Part shown: in pieces, positions 35,450-44,582 of the stretch | Position numbering within the stretch: position 1 is the stretch's first letter | Layout: the number at the start of each line of letters is the position of its first letter | NCBI RefSeq assembly: GCF_027319265.1 | Contig: NZ_DAHVNP010000082.1 | Coordinates: 1 to 50,650 of the forward strand | Direction of reading: 5' to 3' | Length of the DNA stretch: 50,650 bases | Source: Ferrimicrobium sp. | GTDB taxonomy: Bacteria; Actinomycetota; Acidimicrobiia; Acidimicrobiales; Acidimicrobiaceae | The notes under the pieces: generated by a model | What the model was told of the DNA's origin: nothing | The model's database searches: none | The model's input: only the letters and a program-made list of their open reading frames with translations | Position numbers and translations under genes: made by a program

Positions 35450-35613
35450 GTCCAGTACTCCTCGCGTTGGCTTCGGTTGGCCGCGCAGGAGGGATGCTCC
35501 ATGAGAGGTGTGGTTCGCGTCGTCGACGCGTATCTTGGCTCTCTGGTCCTGCCCATAGTTTGCCTCTCAGAAACCCCTCTGGATGACGCACGAGACGAGT
35601 GAGATGCGGCGAT

Positions 35614-36870
35614 CTATTGCGTCTCGGTATAGGGAGTAGGAACTCGACGAAAGATACTGTAAATGACGATATCGTAGGCTGCTTTGAGTCCGCCCGCTAT
35701 GACGAAGGGATACGCAAAGAGCGAGGTACTCGAGAGAAAGACTCCTGCGATGAGTGGTGACGCTCCCGTTCCGAGACTCCGTGCGCCATTGGTTGTCGCG
35801 GCGAGGTACCCGCGATCCTCGGCATCGACGATCGCCATCGTATAGGCCTGGCGGGTGGGGACGTCCATCTGCGACAGCATGTGACGTGCAAGTAGGACCA
35901 CTGCAGCGAGGAGGCCTGTGGGGGCAAAGGGTACAAGTGCGAGGAGAATGTTGGAGGGTAAGTGAGTGAAAACCATGGTGTTCAAGAGCCCAAAGCGTTT
36001 GGAGATTGAGGCGGCTACCAAGGATGACAGTGCGGAGAAAAGGTTGGTACCAAAAAAGAGCAGCCCGATCTGGGTGAGGTCAAAGCCAAACTTGACACGA
36101 AACCAGTAGACGAGGAGCCCTTGCACAATCAAACCTCCTCCAAAGGCATCCACGGTGAACAGAGCGGTGAGCGTGCGGACCACCTTGCGGACCTGGGGTG
36201 TCGGGCGATGGCGGGGTTGCGACTGCACGGCCTCAGGGTCGTTGATGATCTGTTCCACCGAGTTCGGAACCACCGCATAGAGAATGAGTTGGATCAGGGC
36301 GATTGCGCTATAGGCGAGGACAACGACGCGAAACAGGCCAGTTGAGATCTCTGAGGCATGCCCTAGCCCGAAGCCGAGCAGGGCGGCGATCAATGCACCA
36401 ACCGCGGTGGCCGTGTAGCCGACCAAGGTGAACCAGGCATAGGTCTTCGTGCGTGCGTGTCCCTTGACAAGTTTCGAGAGCATCGCCTGTTCGATACCGA
36501 GGAAGAGTCCGACCTCCTTGCCGGTTGGAGAGATGCTGCCCAGGATGATGATGACGCCGAGGAGGAGTGGCTCCTTGGTCACCAGGAGGAAGGGAGCGGC
36601 GACGAACCAGAGAAACGAACTGAGCATGAGCAGCCGACGCCGGCCGAAGTGGTCGACGTAACGACCAATGAAGAGGGAGATCAGTGACGACCCGAGTAGC
36701 GCGACGGTGAACAAAGCTCCAATCTCAAGAGCCGAGATATGTTGTTCGTGCCAGTAGAGCGGCAGGATGATGGCAATCACACCAAAGCCCACTTCGCGCA
36801 GGGCCCGAGCGATCAGCAGAAACCAGGCTGCTCGGTCCCTTGGCGTCGGCTCCTCGTTGTTCTTGGTCAT
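35614..36870 (-). CDS. MFS transporter
   Basis: The 418-residue protein has about twelve hydrophobic segments. The MFS loop 2-3 signature is visible as GRYVDHFGRRRLLML. A longer cytoplasmic loop with many charged residues lies in the middle (about 205-240, DPEAVQSQPRHRPTPQVRKV). The substrate is not predictable; drug or metabolite efflux is common for this type. It faces the SNF2 gene tail to tail, and no terminator is obvious in the 160-bp gap. Confidence 0.88.
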   Translation of the reverse strand: MTKNNEEPTPRDRAAWFLLIARALREVGFGVIAIILPLYWHEQHISALEIGALFTVALLGSSLISLFIGRYVDHFGRRRLLMLSSFLWFVAAPFLLVTKEPLLLGVIIILGSISPTGKEVGLFLGIEQAMLSKLVKGHARTKTYAWFTLVGYTATAVGALIAALLGFGLGHASEISTGLFRVVVLAYSAIALIQLILYAVVPNSVEQIINDPEAVQSQPRHRPTPQVRKVVRTLTALFTVDAFGGGLIVQGLLVYWFRVKFGFDLTQIGLLFFGTNLFSALSSLVAASISKRFGLLNTMVFTHLPSNILLALVPFAPTGLLAAVVLLARHMLSQMDVPTRQAYTMAIVDAEDRGYLAATTNGARSLGTGASPLIAGVFLSSTSLFAYPFVIAGGLKAAYDIVIYSIFRRVPTPYTETQ

Positions 36871-37175
36871 GTTGTGTACTTTCTTGTCCGGGAGTGCCCT
36901 CTTTCTTTCCAGTACAACCTAGCCAACGACACCGGAGGTTGTGTAGGCACCTAGGAGGTGTCTTGATCGTACGATCGTTGTCAGTTGTGTCTGCTGGCGT
37001 GGCGGTCGAGGTTGATCAATGCCTTCGTCCGGTCGCTAAAAGCGCATTGCCTGTTCGGTGGGAAGGAGAAAGTGAGTGGGAAAATGATTGCAGTTACCAA
37101 GGAAATAGCAACCGCTACCTACGCATTTCCTAAGGATTCGCGTTCTAAGGACGGAATGAGCGTGCCGAGAGAAGT

Positions 37176-37904
37176 ATGCTTAGCAGGGTGCTATTTGCCC
37201 TCATTTTCGCCTTCTTTATCACCCAGCTCTCGATTCTTTTGACAACGGTCTATTTGCACCGCACACTATCGCACAAGGCGCTAAAGCTAGCTCCTGCGGC
37301 TGAGTTCGTAGTCCGACTGCTGCTGTGGCTCACGACCGGGATTCAGCGTCGCGAGTGGGTTGGAGTCCATCGGATCCATCACGCGCACACCGACGTCGCG
37401 GGAGACCCACACTCACCGATCGTTGAGAGCTACTGGAAGATCCAGCTCCTTAACCTCTTCTACTATCGACGGGCCGCCAAAAACAGGGAAGCCATCGAGC
37501 GGGTTACCAAGGATCTCCAACCTGATCGCTGGGATCGGTATGTATTTTCGCACTCGTACCTCGGTCTCGGTCTTGGGGTTGGGATCTTGGTCGCGCTTTT
37601 TGGGGTTGAGTTAGCCGTCATTATTTCTGTTGTCCATCTGGTGCTCTACCTCACCTTGAGTGCTGCGGTGAATGCAATAGGCCATCGATTTGGCAAGAGG
37701 CCTTTCCAGAATTTGGCCACAAATAATCAGTGGCTTGCGTTCCTGACCTTCGGCGAAGGGCTGCATAATAATCATCATGAGCTTCCCACTGCGGCCAAAC
37801 TGTCCTTTCACGCACCCCAGGTAGACCTTGGCTGGTATGTGATCAGATCGCTTGAGCGGCTTCATCTGGCAAAAGTTAGGACGCTCAAACGCGGTCTTGT
37901 CTGA
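37176..37904 (+). CDS. Membrane fatty acid desaturase (acyl-CoA/acyl-lipid delta-9 type)
   Basis: The 242-residue protein carries the three histidine boxes of the membrane desaturase family: HRTLSH (28-33), HRIHH (65-69) and HNNHH (197-201), plus the extra NAIGH histidine at 170. Four hydrophobic segments frame them. Such enzymes introduce a double bond into acyl chains using O2 and an electron donor, and adjust membrane fluidity. It is shorter than most family members, which usually have ~60 more N-terminal residues; the upstream 300 bp hold no in-frame extension with a familiar motif. A weak GAGAG site precedes the ATG. Confidence 0.88.
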   Translation: MLSRVLFALIFAFFITQLSILLTTVYLHRTLSHKALKLAPAAEFVVRLLLWLTTGIQRREWVGVHRIHHAHTDVAGDPHSPIVESYWKIQLLNLFYYRRAAKNREAIERVTKDLQPDRWDRYVFSHSYLGLGLGVGILVALFGVELAVIISVVHLVLYLTLSAAVNAIGHRFGKRPFQNLATNNQWLAFLTFGEGLHNNHHELPTAAKLSFHAPQVDLGWYVIRSLERLHLAKVRTLKRGLV

Positions 37905-38054
37905 CCCTGACGGCGTCGCGCTACTGGGAGCGTGAGGCGGCGTTGGTGCTGTCTCGACCAGGTCGGTGACAGCGTGTGGATGGACGGATGCGTGACTAGG
38001 CCCCTCATGACATTCCATGTGCCCCAGGCGACACGGGCCCTGCAGGTGCTCGCT

Positions 38055-38104
38055 AATTCAGCGCTGGCGAAGCGTAGCCCTCAATTCAGCGCTGGCGAAG
38101 CGTA
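38055..38104. repeat. 22-bp direct repeats in the desaturase / carboxypeptidase gap
   Basis: The unit AATTCAGCGCTGGCGAAGCG plus TA occurs at 38055-38076 and 38083-38104. A shorter repeat, CGTACTCCT, follows at 38101-38109 and 38117-38125. They lie in the non-coding space between two convergent genes. The function is unknown; no other copies are seen in the window. Confidence 0.8.
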
Positions 38105-38191
38105 CTCCTAGAGTAACGTACTCCTCAGGAAGGGGCATCGTCAGTAGCTCGTTCGGGCACTGGGGAAGTCGTCGTCTCTACCCATGCTGGC

Positions 38192-39445
38192 CTATGCATG
38201 TAGGACGCGCCACCAACGGCTCGGTGGGGGTATCGCACCAGTGGTGACGATGGCAATGCGTTCGGTATGCATCGGCCAGCTGAGCACCAGGTAGCCCGCG
38301 ACCGCCCCTGCAGGACGGCCGATCAAGTGAGGTGCACTGGTGAGCCGGACCTGATAGGTGATCGCTTGCCCAGGCCACAGGGCTACCTTGAGTGGCCGGG
38401 TGAGCATCAGTTCGACCGGCGATCTCATGCGCCCGAGCCAAGGAATCCGAAGGGAACCAATCCGTTGGTGCGCCCTGACACCGTCAATGCGAACAACGCC
38501 AGACCCAACCTCATCTGCGAGTTGCTCGGCAATGCTCGCTGCATGATGGAGTGAGGCGGGCCCCTGTTGGTCGAGGACGACGGCAACCGCCGGGAAGGAG
38601 CCGGATGGGCTCCGCTCCTCGGTGGCGATAGCGGCACACCCGCCAGACCAAATGGTGTAGCCCGATTTGATGCCAATCACGTTAGCCGTTCCAATTCGGG
38701 CGACAATATTGGGCAGGGTGCCAATCAGTGGCAGCGTGACCGTATGCTCATCGACGATCTGATCAAAGACGGCGTTGCGCATGTCCATCGCTGCGATGGA
38801 AGCGACGGCTTGCGCGGTGGCTTTGGTTGCCGGGTTGAAGCCACTAGCGTCAGCAAAATGGGTGTTGGTGAGGCCCAAGCGAGTCGCGGTTTGGTTCATC
38901 TGCGCTACAAAGGAGTCCTGAGAGCCAGCGACCCAGGAGGCGAGCAGTTGGGCGACGTTGTTAGCTGAACGTGTCAGGAGCGCCTGAAGCAGCTGATATT
39001 CGGTCAGCTGCTCCCCGGCGGTGACCTCAACCGAAGATTGATCCTGGGCGACGTCGTCGTAGTACTGTTGCTCATCGGTGGAGGTCATGGTCAGAGTCGG
39101 TCCTTGCGATCCGACGGCCAGTGGATGACGCTCCAGGACGAGATAGGCGGTCATCAGCTTCGCCAGGCTTGCAATGGGCACCGGACGTTGGTCGGGGGTT
39201 GATGCGAGGGCATTCACGGCTAGCGAAGGGATGGCCACGGCGGCCTGTCCTTGGGTGGGCCAGTGGAGCTTGGGCGGAGCACCCGTTGCAACCAGCGTGG
39301 TTGGTGGGTTGAGTGAGATCTTTATCGGCGGGAGTGTTGCCTGTGAGCGAAACTCGAAGACGATGCCGATCGTGAGGGCAAGAGCGCCCAAGGCGAGCGT
39401 TGTGAGCAGAACCGTCCGGTGTCGTTGCAGGAAAGACGAGTGCAT
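38192..39445 (-). CDS. Serine-type D-Ala-D-Ala carboxypeptidase (PBP5-like)
   Basis: The 417-residue penicillin-binding protein has an N-terminal membrane anchor (about 11-30). Its peptidase domain has SLAK (S93, K96), SAN (S160-N162) and KSG (K260-G262) motifs in the order of family S11. It removes the terminal D-Ala from peptidoglycan stem peptides outside the membrane. The segment between motifs one and two has an unusual Q-rich loop (DEQQYYDDVAQDQ). The C-terminal ~130 residues form an extra domain with no clear membrane anchor at the end. Confidence 0.9.
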   Translation of the reverse strand: MHSSFLQRHRTVLLTTLALGALALTIGIVFEFRSQATLPPIKISLNPPTTLVATGAPPKLHWPTQGQAAVAIPSLAVNALASTPDQRPVPIASLAKLMTAYLVLERHPLAVGSQGPTLTMTSTDEQQYYDDVAQDQSSVEVTAGEQLTEYQLLQALLTRSANNVAQLLASWVAGSQDSFVAQMNQTATRLGLTNTHFADASGFNPATKATAQAVASIAAMDMRNAVFDQIVDEHTVTLPLIGTLPNIVARIGTANVIGIKSGYTIWSGGCAAIATEERSPSGSFPAVAVVLDQQGPASLHHAASIAEQLADEVGSGVVRIDGVRAHQRIGSLRIPWLGRMRSPVELMLTRPLKVALWPGQAITYQVRLTSAPHLIGRPAGAVAGYLVLSWPMHTERIAIVTTGAIPPPSRWWRVLHA

Positions 39446-39604
39446 TTGGGTGCCAAGGCTAGCATGCCCAACGACATGATTGGTATCGGCGATGGCCGGG
39501 TCAATGGGCCAGTGTTAAGGCGATTGTCGTCTGATGGGCAGAGAGCTTAAAGCTTGTCCTCGTTCTTATGACTGGAGTTGGCCCTATCGGGGTATGGTGG
39601 ATCC

Positions 39605-39997
39605 ATGGGAGAAGCCGACCCACAGAGGTCTCATCGGTCAAGCTTCGATGGTCCGTCACTGGATCTGCGCCTCCTGCGCGCACGTGTCCTGAGCGATCTG
39701 CGACGAGGGAGCCTTGGCCTTGTTGATGTGTGTGATGCGGATAGGCAACTCCTTGACGCTGCCGCTAGCTTTGGTGTTGTCTTACGCGATGCGTGTCCGG
39801 TCTGTGATCAGGAGACACTGCGTCACGTTGCGTACGGCTTTGGTAAAGGGCTGCCGGCCAGTGGCCAGGTGGTTGGCGGCCTGCTCAGTGATTCGTCGAT
39901 GCTCGGGGTGAGCGATCTCAATGTATGCATCGTAGAGGTCTGTATGGCCTGCCGGTGGAACTTCCTGATCGAACGAAGGTTCAAGCGAACCAAATAG
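39605..39997 (+). CDS. DUF5318-family protein
   Basis: This protein of about 130 residues has the features of the actinobacterial DUF5318 family: SLGLVDVCDADRQLLDAAA near residue 37, a CPVCDQETLRHVAYGFG zinc-ribbon-like half and, near the end, VEVCMACRWNFLIERRF with the second CxxC. The two CxxC pairs should bind one zinc ion. The function is not known. I chose the ATG at 39605 (MGEADPQ) rather than an upstream start because similarity begins later. The family is often found near the rpsF operon in actinobacteria, as here. Confidence 0.8.
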   Translation: MGEADPQRSHRSSFDGPSLDLRLLRARVLSDLRRGSLGLVDVCDADRQLLDAAASFGVVLRDACPVCDQETLRHVAYGFGKGLPASGQVVGGLLSDSSMLGVSDLNVCIVEVCMACRWNFLIERRFKRTK

Positions 39998-40187
39998 GGA
40001 AGCGGCGCGCCAAGGGTGCAGTGCAGCCGAACCTGAACCACTAGTCTGTCTTCGATCGATTCCTGTTGTAGGGGTCGTTGTATTGCTTTCCTGCTCCTTG
40101 CACCATCCTTTGGTGGTGTGGTCACTTGGCAGTGTTGTCATCTGACAGAGGAGTCCTGGTGAAGAGCCTGGTCCATAGGAGGTACCT

Positions 40188-40523
40188 TTGAGAACATATG
40201 AGCTAGCCCTGATTACTGACTCCTCGCTTGAGGAGGCGGTTCGTGATGGTGTGACTGAACGAGTCGAGTCGATTATCACGACCGCTGGTGGGTCGATTGG
40301 CGAGAAGGCGACGTGGGGACGTCGGACCCTCATCTATCCCATCGCTCACCATCTTGAGGGATTCTATTCATTCCACCGGTTTCAAGCTGAACCGGCGACG
40401 GTTACGGAACTCGATCGAGTTCTGTCGATCGCTGATGAGGTCCTCCGCTTCAAGATCGTCCGCCTTCCCGAGCGTGCGATAGAGTCAGGAAAGGCGCCGC
40501 TCCTCAAGGGAGCAGCGCGCTAA
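40188..40523 (+). CDS. rpsF: 30S ribosomal protein S6
   Basis: The 111-residue protein matches S6: it opens RTYELALITDS and contains GRRTLIYPI, FYSFHRFQAEP and a VLRFKIVRL strand. S6 binds 16S rRNA together with S18, encoded two genes downstream. The TTG start follows AGGAGGTACCT. It is the first gene of the S6-SSB-S18-L9-DnaB operon; the ~190-bp leader has small hairpins, but I cannot prove an S6:S18 autoregulatory motif. Confidence 0.96.
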   Translation: MRTYELALITDSSLEEAVRDGVTERVESIITTAGGSIGEKATWGRRTLIYPIAHHLEGFYSFHRFQAEPATVTELDRVLSIADEVLRFKIVRLPERAIESGKAPLLKGAAR

Positions 40524-40544
40524 GACACGAGGACAGGAGAAAAT

Positions 40545-41009
40545 ATGTCCGCCGGAAATACCGTTACCTTGATTGGCAATCTCACCAAGGAGCCAGAACT
40601 CCGTTTCACCTCGCAAGGTTTGGCCCAGACCACATTTTCTATCGCCGTCAACCGGCGTCGGATGAATCAGCAGACACAGGATTGGGAGGAGTCCACCTCC
40701 TTTTTTGAGGTAGTTTGCTGGCGTGAACTCGCTGAGAATGTGGCCGAGAGCCTCGAAAAGGGATCTCGTGCTGTGGTCACTGGTCGCCTTGAACAGCGGA
40801 CATGGGAGACACCCGATGGTGATAAACGATCCAAGATACAGGTTATAGCCGATGAGGTTGGTCCTTCGCTGCGGTGGGCGACCGCCCAGGTGACCAAGGC
40901 AGATCGGCGCACCGGAGGCGCTGGCGATGGCGGTGGCCGTAACGCGGCCCAAGCGAGTGTGCCTGAGCCGTCGATTGGAAGTTTTAACTACGATGAGGAG
41001 CCGTTTTAA
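40545..41009 (+). CDS. ssb: Single-stranded DNA-binding protein
   Basis: The 154-residue protein has the SSB OB-fold (about 1-105: [53 protein letters not shown]), a Gly-rich linker and the acidic tip DEEPF that recruits partner proteins. The start has AGGACAGGAGAAAAT upstream. It lies in the ribosomal/dnaB operon, as in most actinobacteria. Confidence 0.97.
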   Translation: MSAGNTVTLIGNLTKEPELRFTSQGLAQTTFSIAVNRRRMNQQTQDWEESTSFFEVVCWRELAENVAESLEKGSRAVVTGRLEQRTWETPDGDKRSKIQVIADEVGPSLRWATAQVTKADRRTGGAGDGGGRNAAQASVPEPSIGSFNYDEEPF

Positions 41010-41011
41010 AA

Positions 41012-41422
41012 ATGGGTAAGAACGCGACGAAGAAGCGGCCGGTCCGCAAGGAGTCCGCTGATGCGCTCAAGAAATTTAAGAAAAAGCCATGTAGTTTTTG
41101 CCTGAGCAAGACTGAGTGGATCGACTATAAAGACGTCGAGTTGCTCCGTCGTTACATCAGCGATCGTGCCAAGATCCGCGCACGCCGAGTCACTGGCAAC
41201 TGCACACAACACCAGGCCGAGGTGGCAAACGCCATCAAGGTGGCGCGCGAACTGGCCTTACTGCCATATCTTGCCCGGCCGACCAACGACCGGGAGCGCG
41301 GTCCTGGTGGCGGTGGCCGCGGCCGCAATACTGACCGTCGTGTCCGTAACGAGGATGTCGAAGACGTCGTCGATGTTGATGATGACACCCAAGAGGACGA
41401 GTCACAAGAGGAAGAGGAGTAG
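41012..41422 (+). CDS. rpsR: 30S ribosomal protein S18 with an acidic C-terminal extension
   Basis: Residues 1-90 are a standard S18 ([61 protein letters not shown]), including the CSFC and NC..H ligands of the zinc-binding C+ form. After a Gly/Arg-rich linker the protein continues to residue 136 with a strongly acidic tail of Asp, Glu and Val ([22 protein letters not shown]). S18 is normally 75-95 residues, so the tail is an extension of about 45. There is no frameshift, and rplI starts 3 nt after the stop. Confidence 0.95.
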   Translation: MGKNATKKRPVRKESADALKKFKKKPCSFCLSKTEWIDYKDVELLRRYISDRAKIRARRVTGNCTQHQAEVANAIKVARELALLPYLARPTNDRERGPGGGGRGRNTDRRVRNEDVEDVVDVDDDTQEDESQEEEE

Positions 41423-41424
41423 GC

Positions 41425-41874
41425 ATGGAGCTCATTCTCCGTCAACCAATCACCGGTCTTGGCCGACGAGGTGATCATGTCAAGGTTGCTGATGGGTACG
41501 CCCGCAACTATCTGCTCCCTAAGGGGTTGGCCTTGGTGGCTACGCCAAAGGTAGCCCAGCAGGCAGAGTCGATGCGCAAAGCCTCCGCCGAGAAGCATCA
41601 GCGCGAACTTGAAGCTGCATCAGAGCTGGCTTCACAGTTGGTGGCCCTCGAGATCAGTGTTGCGAAACGATCCTCACGAGATGGTAAGCTTTTTGGGTCC
41701 GTCACGACCGGCGAGATCGCTGAAAAGGTGACAGAACTTTCGGGTGTCACCATCGATCGGCATCAGGTCAATATGTCGGAGCCAATCAAGACGACTGGGA
41801 CCTTCTCCGTTCCGATCCGGCTGCATCCGGAGGTCGAAGTGGCGATCAACGTCGAAGTCATCGCCGAATCATAG
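41425..41874 (+). CDS. rplI: 50S ribosomal protein L9
   Basis: The 149-residue protein has the N-terminal L9 domain (MELILRQPITGLGRRGDHVKVADGYARNYLLPKGLA pattern), the long connecting helix (about 40-75) and the C-terminal domain (GKLFGSVTTGEIAE, VNVEV-like end). The ATG follows AGGAAGAGGAGTAGGC. Length is typical. Confidence 0.97.
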   Translation: MELILRQPITGLGRRGDHVKVADGYARNYLLPKGLALVATPKVAQQAESMRKASAEKHQRELEAASELASQLVALEISVAKRSSRDGKLFGSVTTGEIAEKVTELSGVTIDRHQVNMSEPIKTTGTFSVPIRLHPEVEVAINVEVIAES

Positions 41875-41886
41875 ACGAAGCATTCC

Positions 41887-43650
41887 ATGGCGGCGCGTGA
41901 GTCGAGAGCGATCAGTGAGACTCGGGTACCGCCACATAGCGTAGAGGCTGAGGACTCGCTCGTTGGCGCGATGCTGCTCTCGCGTGATGCGATTAGTGAA
42001 GCGGTTGAACTGGTCAAAGATGATGATTTCTTTCAGCCATCGTTGCGGCATATTTTTGGCGCTCTCTGGCAGTTGTACACCGCTGGGGATCCAACCGATG
42101 TCGTCTCTGTCTCCGATCAGCTTAAGCGTTCTGGGGTGCTCGACCAGGTGGGTGGGACCGAGAAGCTGTTACTCCTGCAGGCGTCGACGCCGGCTATCGC
42201 GAGCGCGGCGCGCTACGCCCAGATTGTGCGTGACTACTCACTTCTCCGCCGGCTAATCGCTGCGGCCACCGAGATCGCCGAACAGGCCTACGCATCGCCT
42301 AACGATGTCCAGGAGATCGTGGACTACGCTGAGGCACGTATTTTTGATGTTGCTAAAGGGAATAATACCGACAATGCGGTTGTCATCCGTGATGTCCTGT
42401 GGGAGGCACTCGAAGAGCTCGAGGAGCTCTACGCCCAAGGTGGGAACCAGACCAAGACGGCATCAACAGGGTTTCGGGATCTCGATGAGAAGCTCTCCGG
42501 GCTCCACCGGTCCAACCTGATCATCGTAGGTGCTCGTCCTGGCATGGGGAAGACCTCCTTTGCGCTGTCGATGGCGTCGAAGGTGGCGGAGAACTCGGAG
42601 GATCCGGTGTTGATCTTCTCGCTCGAGATGAGTCGCATCGAGATCGGCCAACGTCTGCTGGCGGGCGAGGCGAGAGTCGACTCGATGAAGATTCGTAGCG
42701 GGCGTCTCGTCGAGCGGGAGTGGGACCGTATCTCGCACGCCGCTGGGCGGTTGGCGGAGCGCAAGATCTTTATCGATGATGACCCCAATATCACCGTGTT
42801 GGATATCCGAGCGCGATCGCGGCGGCTGAAGGCTAATGAGGGGCTCTCATTGGTGATGATCGACTACCTCCAGCTCATGTCGTCCAGAAAGAACGTGGAG
42901 TCGCGTCAGGTTGAGGTCTCAGAGATCTCACGAGGGCTTAAGCTCCTCGCTCGTGAGCTTGATGTGCCGGTGATTGCGCTCTCTCAGCTCTCTCGCAACT
43001 TGGAGAGTCGCTCGGATAAGCGGCCGTTGTTGGCCGATCTGCGGGAGTCAGGTTGTCTGGCGTGGGATACGCAAGTCCAGTTAGACGATGGCACCACCGA
43101 GACGATTGGGATGTTGTGGGCTAAAGGCACCCAACAGTTTGGATTGTTGTCAGCGACGCCAGGGGCTGCACCGTTGCGCTCGGTTGCCAAGCGAGTGGTT
43201 GCCACTGGGGTTAAACCGCTGATCCGGATTGAGTTCGATGACGGCACCCACCTCGATGCCACCGCAAATCATCCGCTCGCGACCCCGCAAGGATTTGTAC
43301 GGGTCATGGCGCTGAAAGTCGGTGATCGAGTGATCGCTCTCGACGAGAGAACGGCCACGGTGACGAAGGTGATCATCGCTCTTGCACCGTTACCGCCAGA
43401 GTTGGTCTTCGACATCGAGGTGCTCGAGAGTCACTGTTTCTACGCGAACGGCGCCCTTGTGCATAACTCGCTGGAACAGGACGCAGATATCGTCATGTTC
43501 ATCTATCGGGACGAGGCGTATCGACCGGACAGCCCTGACCGTGGTGTCGCTGAGATCATCATCGCAAAACACCGCAGCGGCCCTGTGGGGACGGTACATC
43601 TCGCCTTTATGGAGAACTGGGCGCTCTTCGCCGACATCGCCCAAGGGTAG
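41887..43650 (+). CDS. dnaB: Replicative DNA helicase DnaB with a mini-intein
   Basis: The 587-codon gene encodes a DnaB of 449 residues interrupted by a 138-residue intein (residues 390-527). The helicase parts are complete: the N-terminal primase-interacting domain (PHSVEAEDSLVGAMLLS), Walker A GARPGMGKT ending at residue 223, the LVMIDYLQLMS Walker B region, ALSQLSRNLESR, and after the intein SLEQDADIVMFIYRDE and the AKHRSGP loop that contacts DNA. The intein must splice itself out to give a working helicase. It is the last gene of the rpsF operon. The exteins would join as LRESG-SLEQDAD, the normal DnaB sequence. Confidence 0.96.
   Translation: MAARESRAISETRVPPHSVEAEDSLVGAMLLSRDAISEAVELVKDDDFFQPSLRHIFGALWQLYTAGDPTDVVSVSDQLKRSGVLDQVGGTEKLLLLQASTPAIASAARYAQIVRDYSLLRRLIAAATEIAEQAYASPNDVQEIVDYAEARIFDVAKGNNTDNAVVIRDVLWEALEELEELYAQGGNQTKTASTGFRDLDEKLSGLHRSNLIIVGARPGMGKTSFALSMASKVAENSEDPVLIFSLEMSRIEIGQRLLAGEARVDSMKIRSGRLVEREWDRISHAAGRLAERKIFIDDDPNITVLDIRARSRRLKANEGLSLVMIDYLQLMSSRKNVESRQVEVSEISRGLKLLARELDVPVIALSQLSRNLESRSDKRPLLADLRESGCLAWDTQVQLDDGTTETIGMLWAKGTQQFGLLSATPGAAPLRSVAKRVVATGVKPLIRIEFDDGTHLDATANHPLATPQGFVRVMALKVGDRVIALDERTATVTKVIIALAPLPPELVFDIEVLESHCFYANGALVHNSLEQDADIVMFIYRDEAYRPDSPDRGVAEIIIAKHRSGPVGTVHLAFMENWALFADIAQG
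43054..43467 (+). other. 138-residue mini-intein in DnaB, no homing endonuclease
   Basis: The insertion starts with Cys1 (block A, CLAWDTQVQL), carries block B with the TxxH motif (GTHLDATANHPLAT) and ends with block F (VFDIEVLESHCFYANG) and block G (ALVHN). The first extein residue after it is Ser. All splicing residues (C1, the block B Thr and His, penultimate His, terminal Asn, Ser+1) are present. There is no room for a LAGLIDADG or HNH domain. The site, between G and S of RESGSLEQDAD, is the same as that of the Synechocystis DnaB intein. Confidence 0.95.
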
Positions 43651-43706
43651 ACGACCTAGTATCGCCATGGACTACGATACCGTAGTGTGCGACGTGCGTC
43701 GGTTGA

Positions 43707-44369
43707 TCAGTTGCAGGCCTGATGCTGGCCGATACGGTGCTGGTGATCATGTGTGGCACGCTCCATGGCGGGGTGCGGCGTGGTGCTCGGGGCCTCGTCT
43801 CTGTAGGGAATAGTGCTCAAGAGCTCGGAGAGTGAGTAGATGAGCAGAATGGCGAAGCCAAACTGAAAGAGCACCTCTCCAGGCATCAAGACGTTGATGC
43901 CGTTGTCGGGCAGAGAGAACATCGCCAAGAGGCCACCGACAAACTGGATGATGATCATGGCCCAGTTCAGCCCACTGTGGACGAAACGCAGCGTGATCCA
44001 GATCGAAAGGCCGAGCTGGACCAAGAAGAGGACAGCCCCAAGAGTCATGTGGGCCCAATTGAAAAAGGTATTCCAGGTGTAGGGGGTGAGCATGACGCCG
44101 GCCATCAGGATCCCGATCGCAAAAAAAGCTGCTCGTACGGTAGTCAACGGCTGTACCCCGCGAGGCAAGAGGTTGCCCAGGTGTACGATCAACCAAATGC
44201 AGATCAAGAAGCCGACCGCCAACGGGAAGAAGGTTGCAAGATGAACAAGGTAGTAACTGATGCCGTAGACGTTGACTTCGTAGGTTGGCAAGATGATGCC
44301 GTCGACCAGAAGGGCACCAAAGAGAGCGAGGTAGGCGGCCATCAGAACTTTGATCGCGTGTTCTCGCAT
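43707..44369 (-). CDS. Six-helix membrane protein of unknown function
   Basis: The protein has 220 residues from the ATG at 44369, which is preceded by AGGAGGTACG. About six hydrophobic segments span residues 8-195, followed by a soluble tail with many His residues (ATHDHQHRIGQHQ). Conserved-looking polar residues lie in the membrane segments (PYTWNTFFNWAHMTLG). I do not recognise the family. The His-rich end could bind metal. A promoter-like -10 and a palindrome lie 55-75 bp upstream (44423-44443). Confidence 0.7.
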   Translation of the reverse strand: MREHAIKVLMAAYLALFGALLVDGIILPTYEVNVYGISYYLVHLATFFPLAVGFLICIWLIVHLGNLLPRGVQPLTTVRAAFFAIGILMAGVMLTPYTWNTFFNWAHMTLGAVLFLVQLGLSIWITLRFVHSGLNWAMIIIQFVGGLLAMFSLPDNGINVLMPGEVLFQFGFAILLIYSLSELLSTIPYRDEAPSTTPHPAMERATHDHQHRIGQHQACN

Positions 44370-44422
44370 CGTACCTCCTGTCCTTGGGTCTACAGCCCCA
44401 TGTCCTCGGCCCTCGCATCTAA

Positions 44423-44443
44423 TTGTAATATACAACCATTATA
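44423..44443 (-). promoter_or_regulatory. Promoter -10 and palindrome upstream of the six-helix protein
   Basis: On the minus strand TATAAT (44438-44443) is followed by the perfect inverted repeat TTGTA-ATA-TACAA (44423-44435). The repeat would overlap the transcription start, a classic repressor position. No -35 of good quality is seen. Confidence 0.5.
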
Positions 44444-44582
44444 CCATAAGCAAGCGGCTGGCGTCATCTATGCGTAGTGAACGGGGTCGACTGGGGCACC
44501 TTGGAGACCCTGAGAACCGTCATGAGGCTATAACTTGGCCCCATGACGTCGCCCGCTAGACTGACCCTCCGGAGGATGCTAC

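Noticed and set aside
40010-40187. S6:S18 autoregulatory leader upstream of rpsF
   Set aside because: Small hairpins exist, but I could not match the known motif with confidence.
43747-44418. 223-codon frame overlapping the six-helix membrane protein
   Set aside because: Its product is Arg/Pro-rich without pattern, whereas the alternative frame gives clear membrane helices and a perfect ribosome site.
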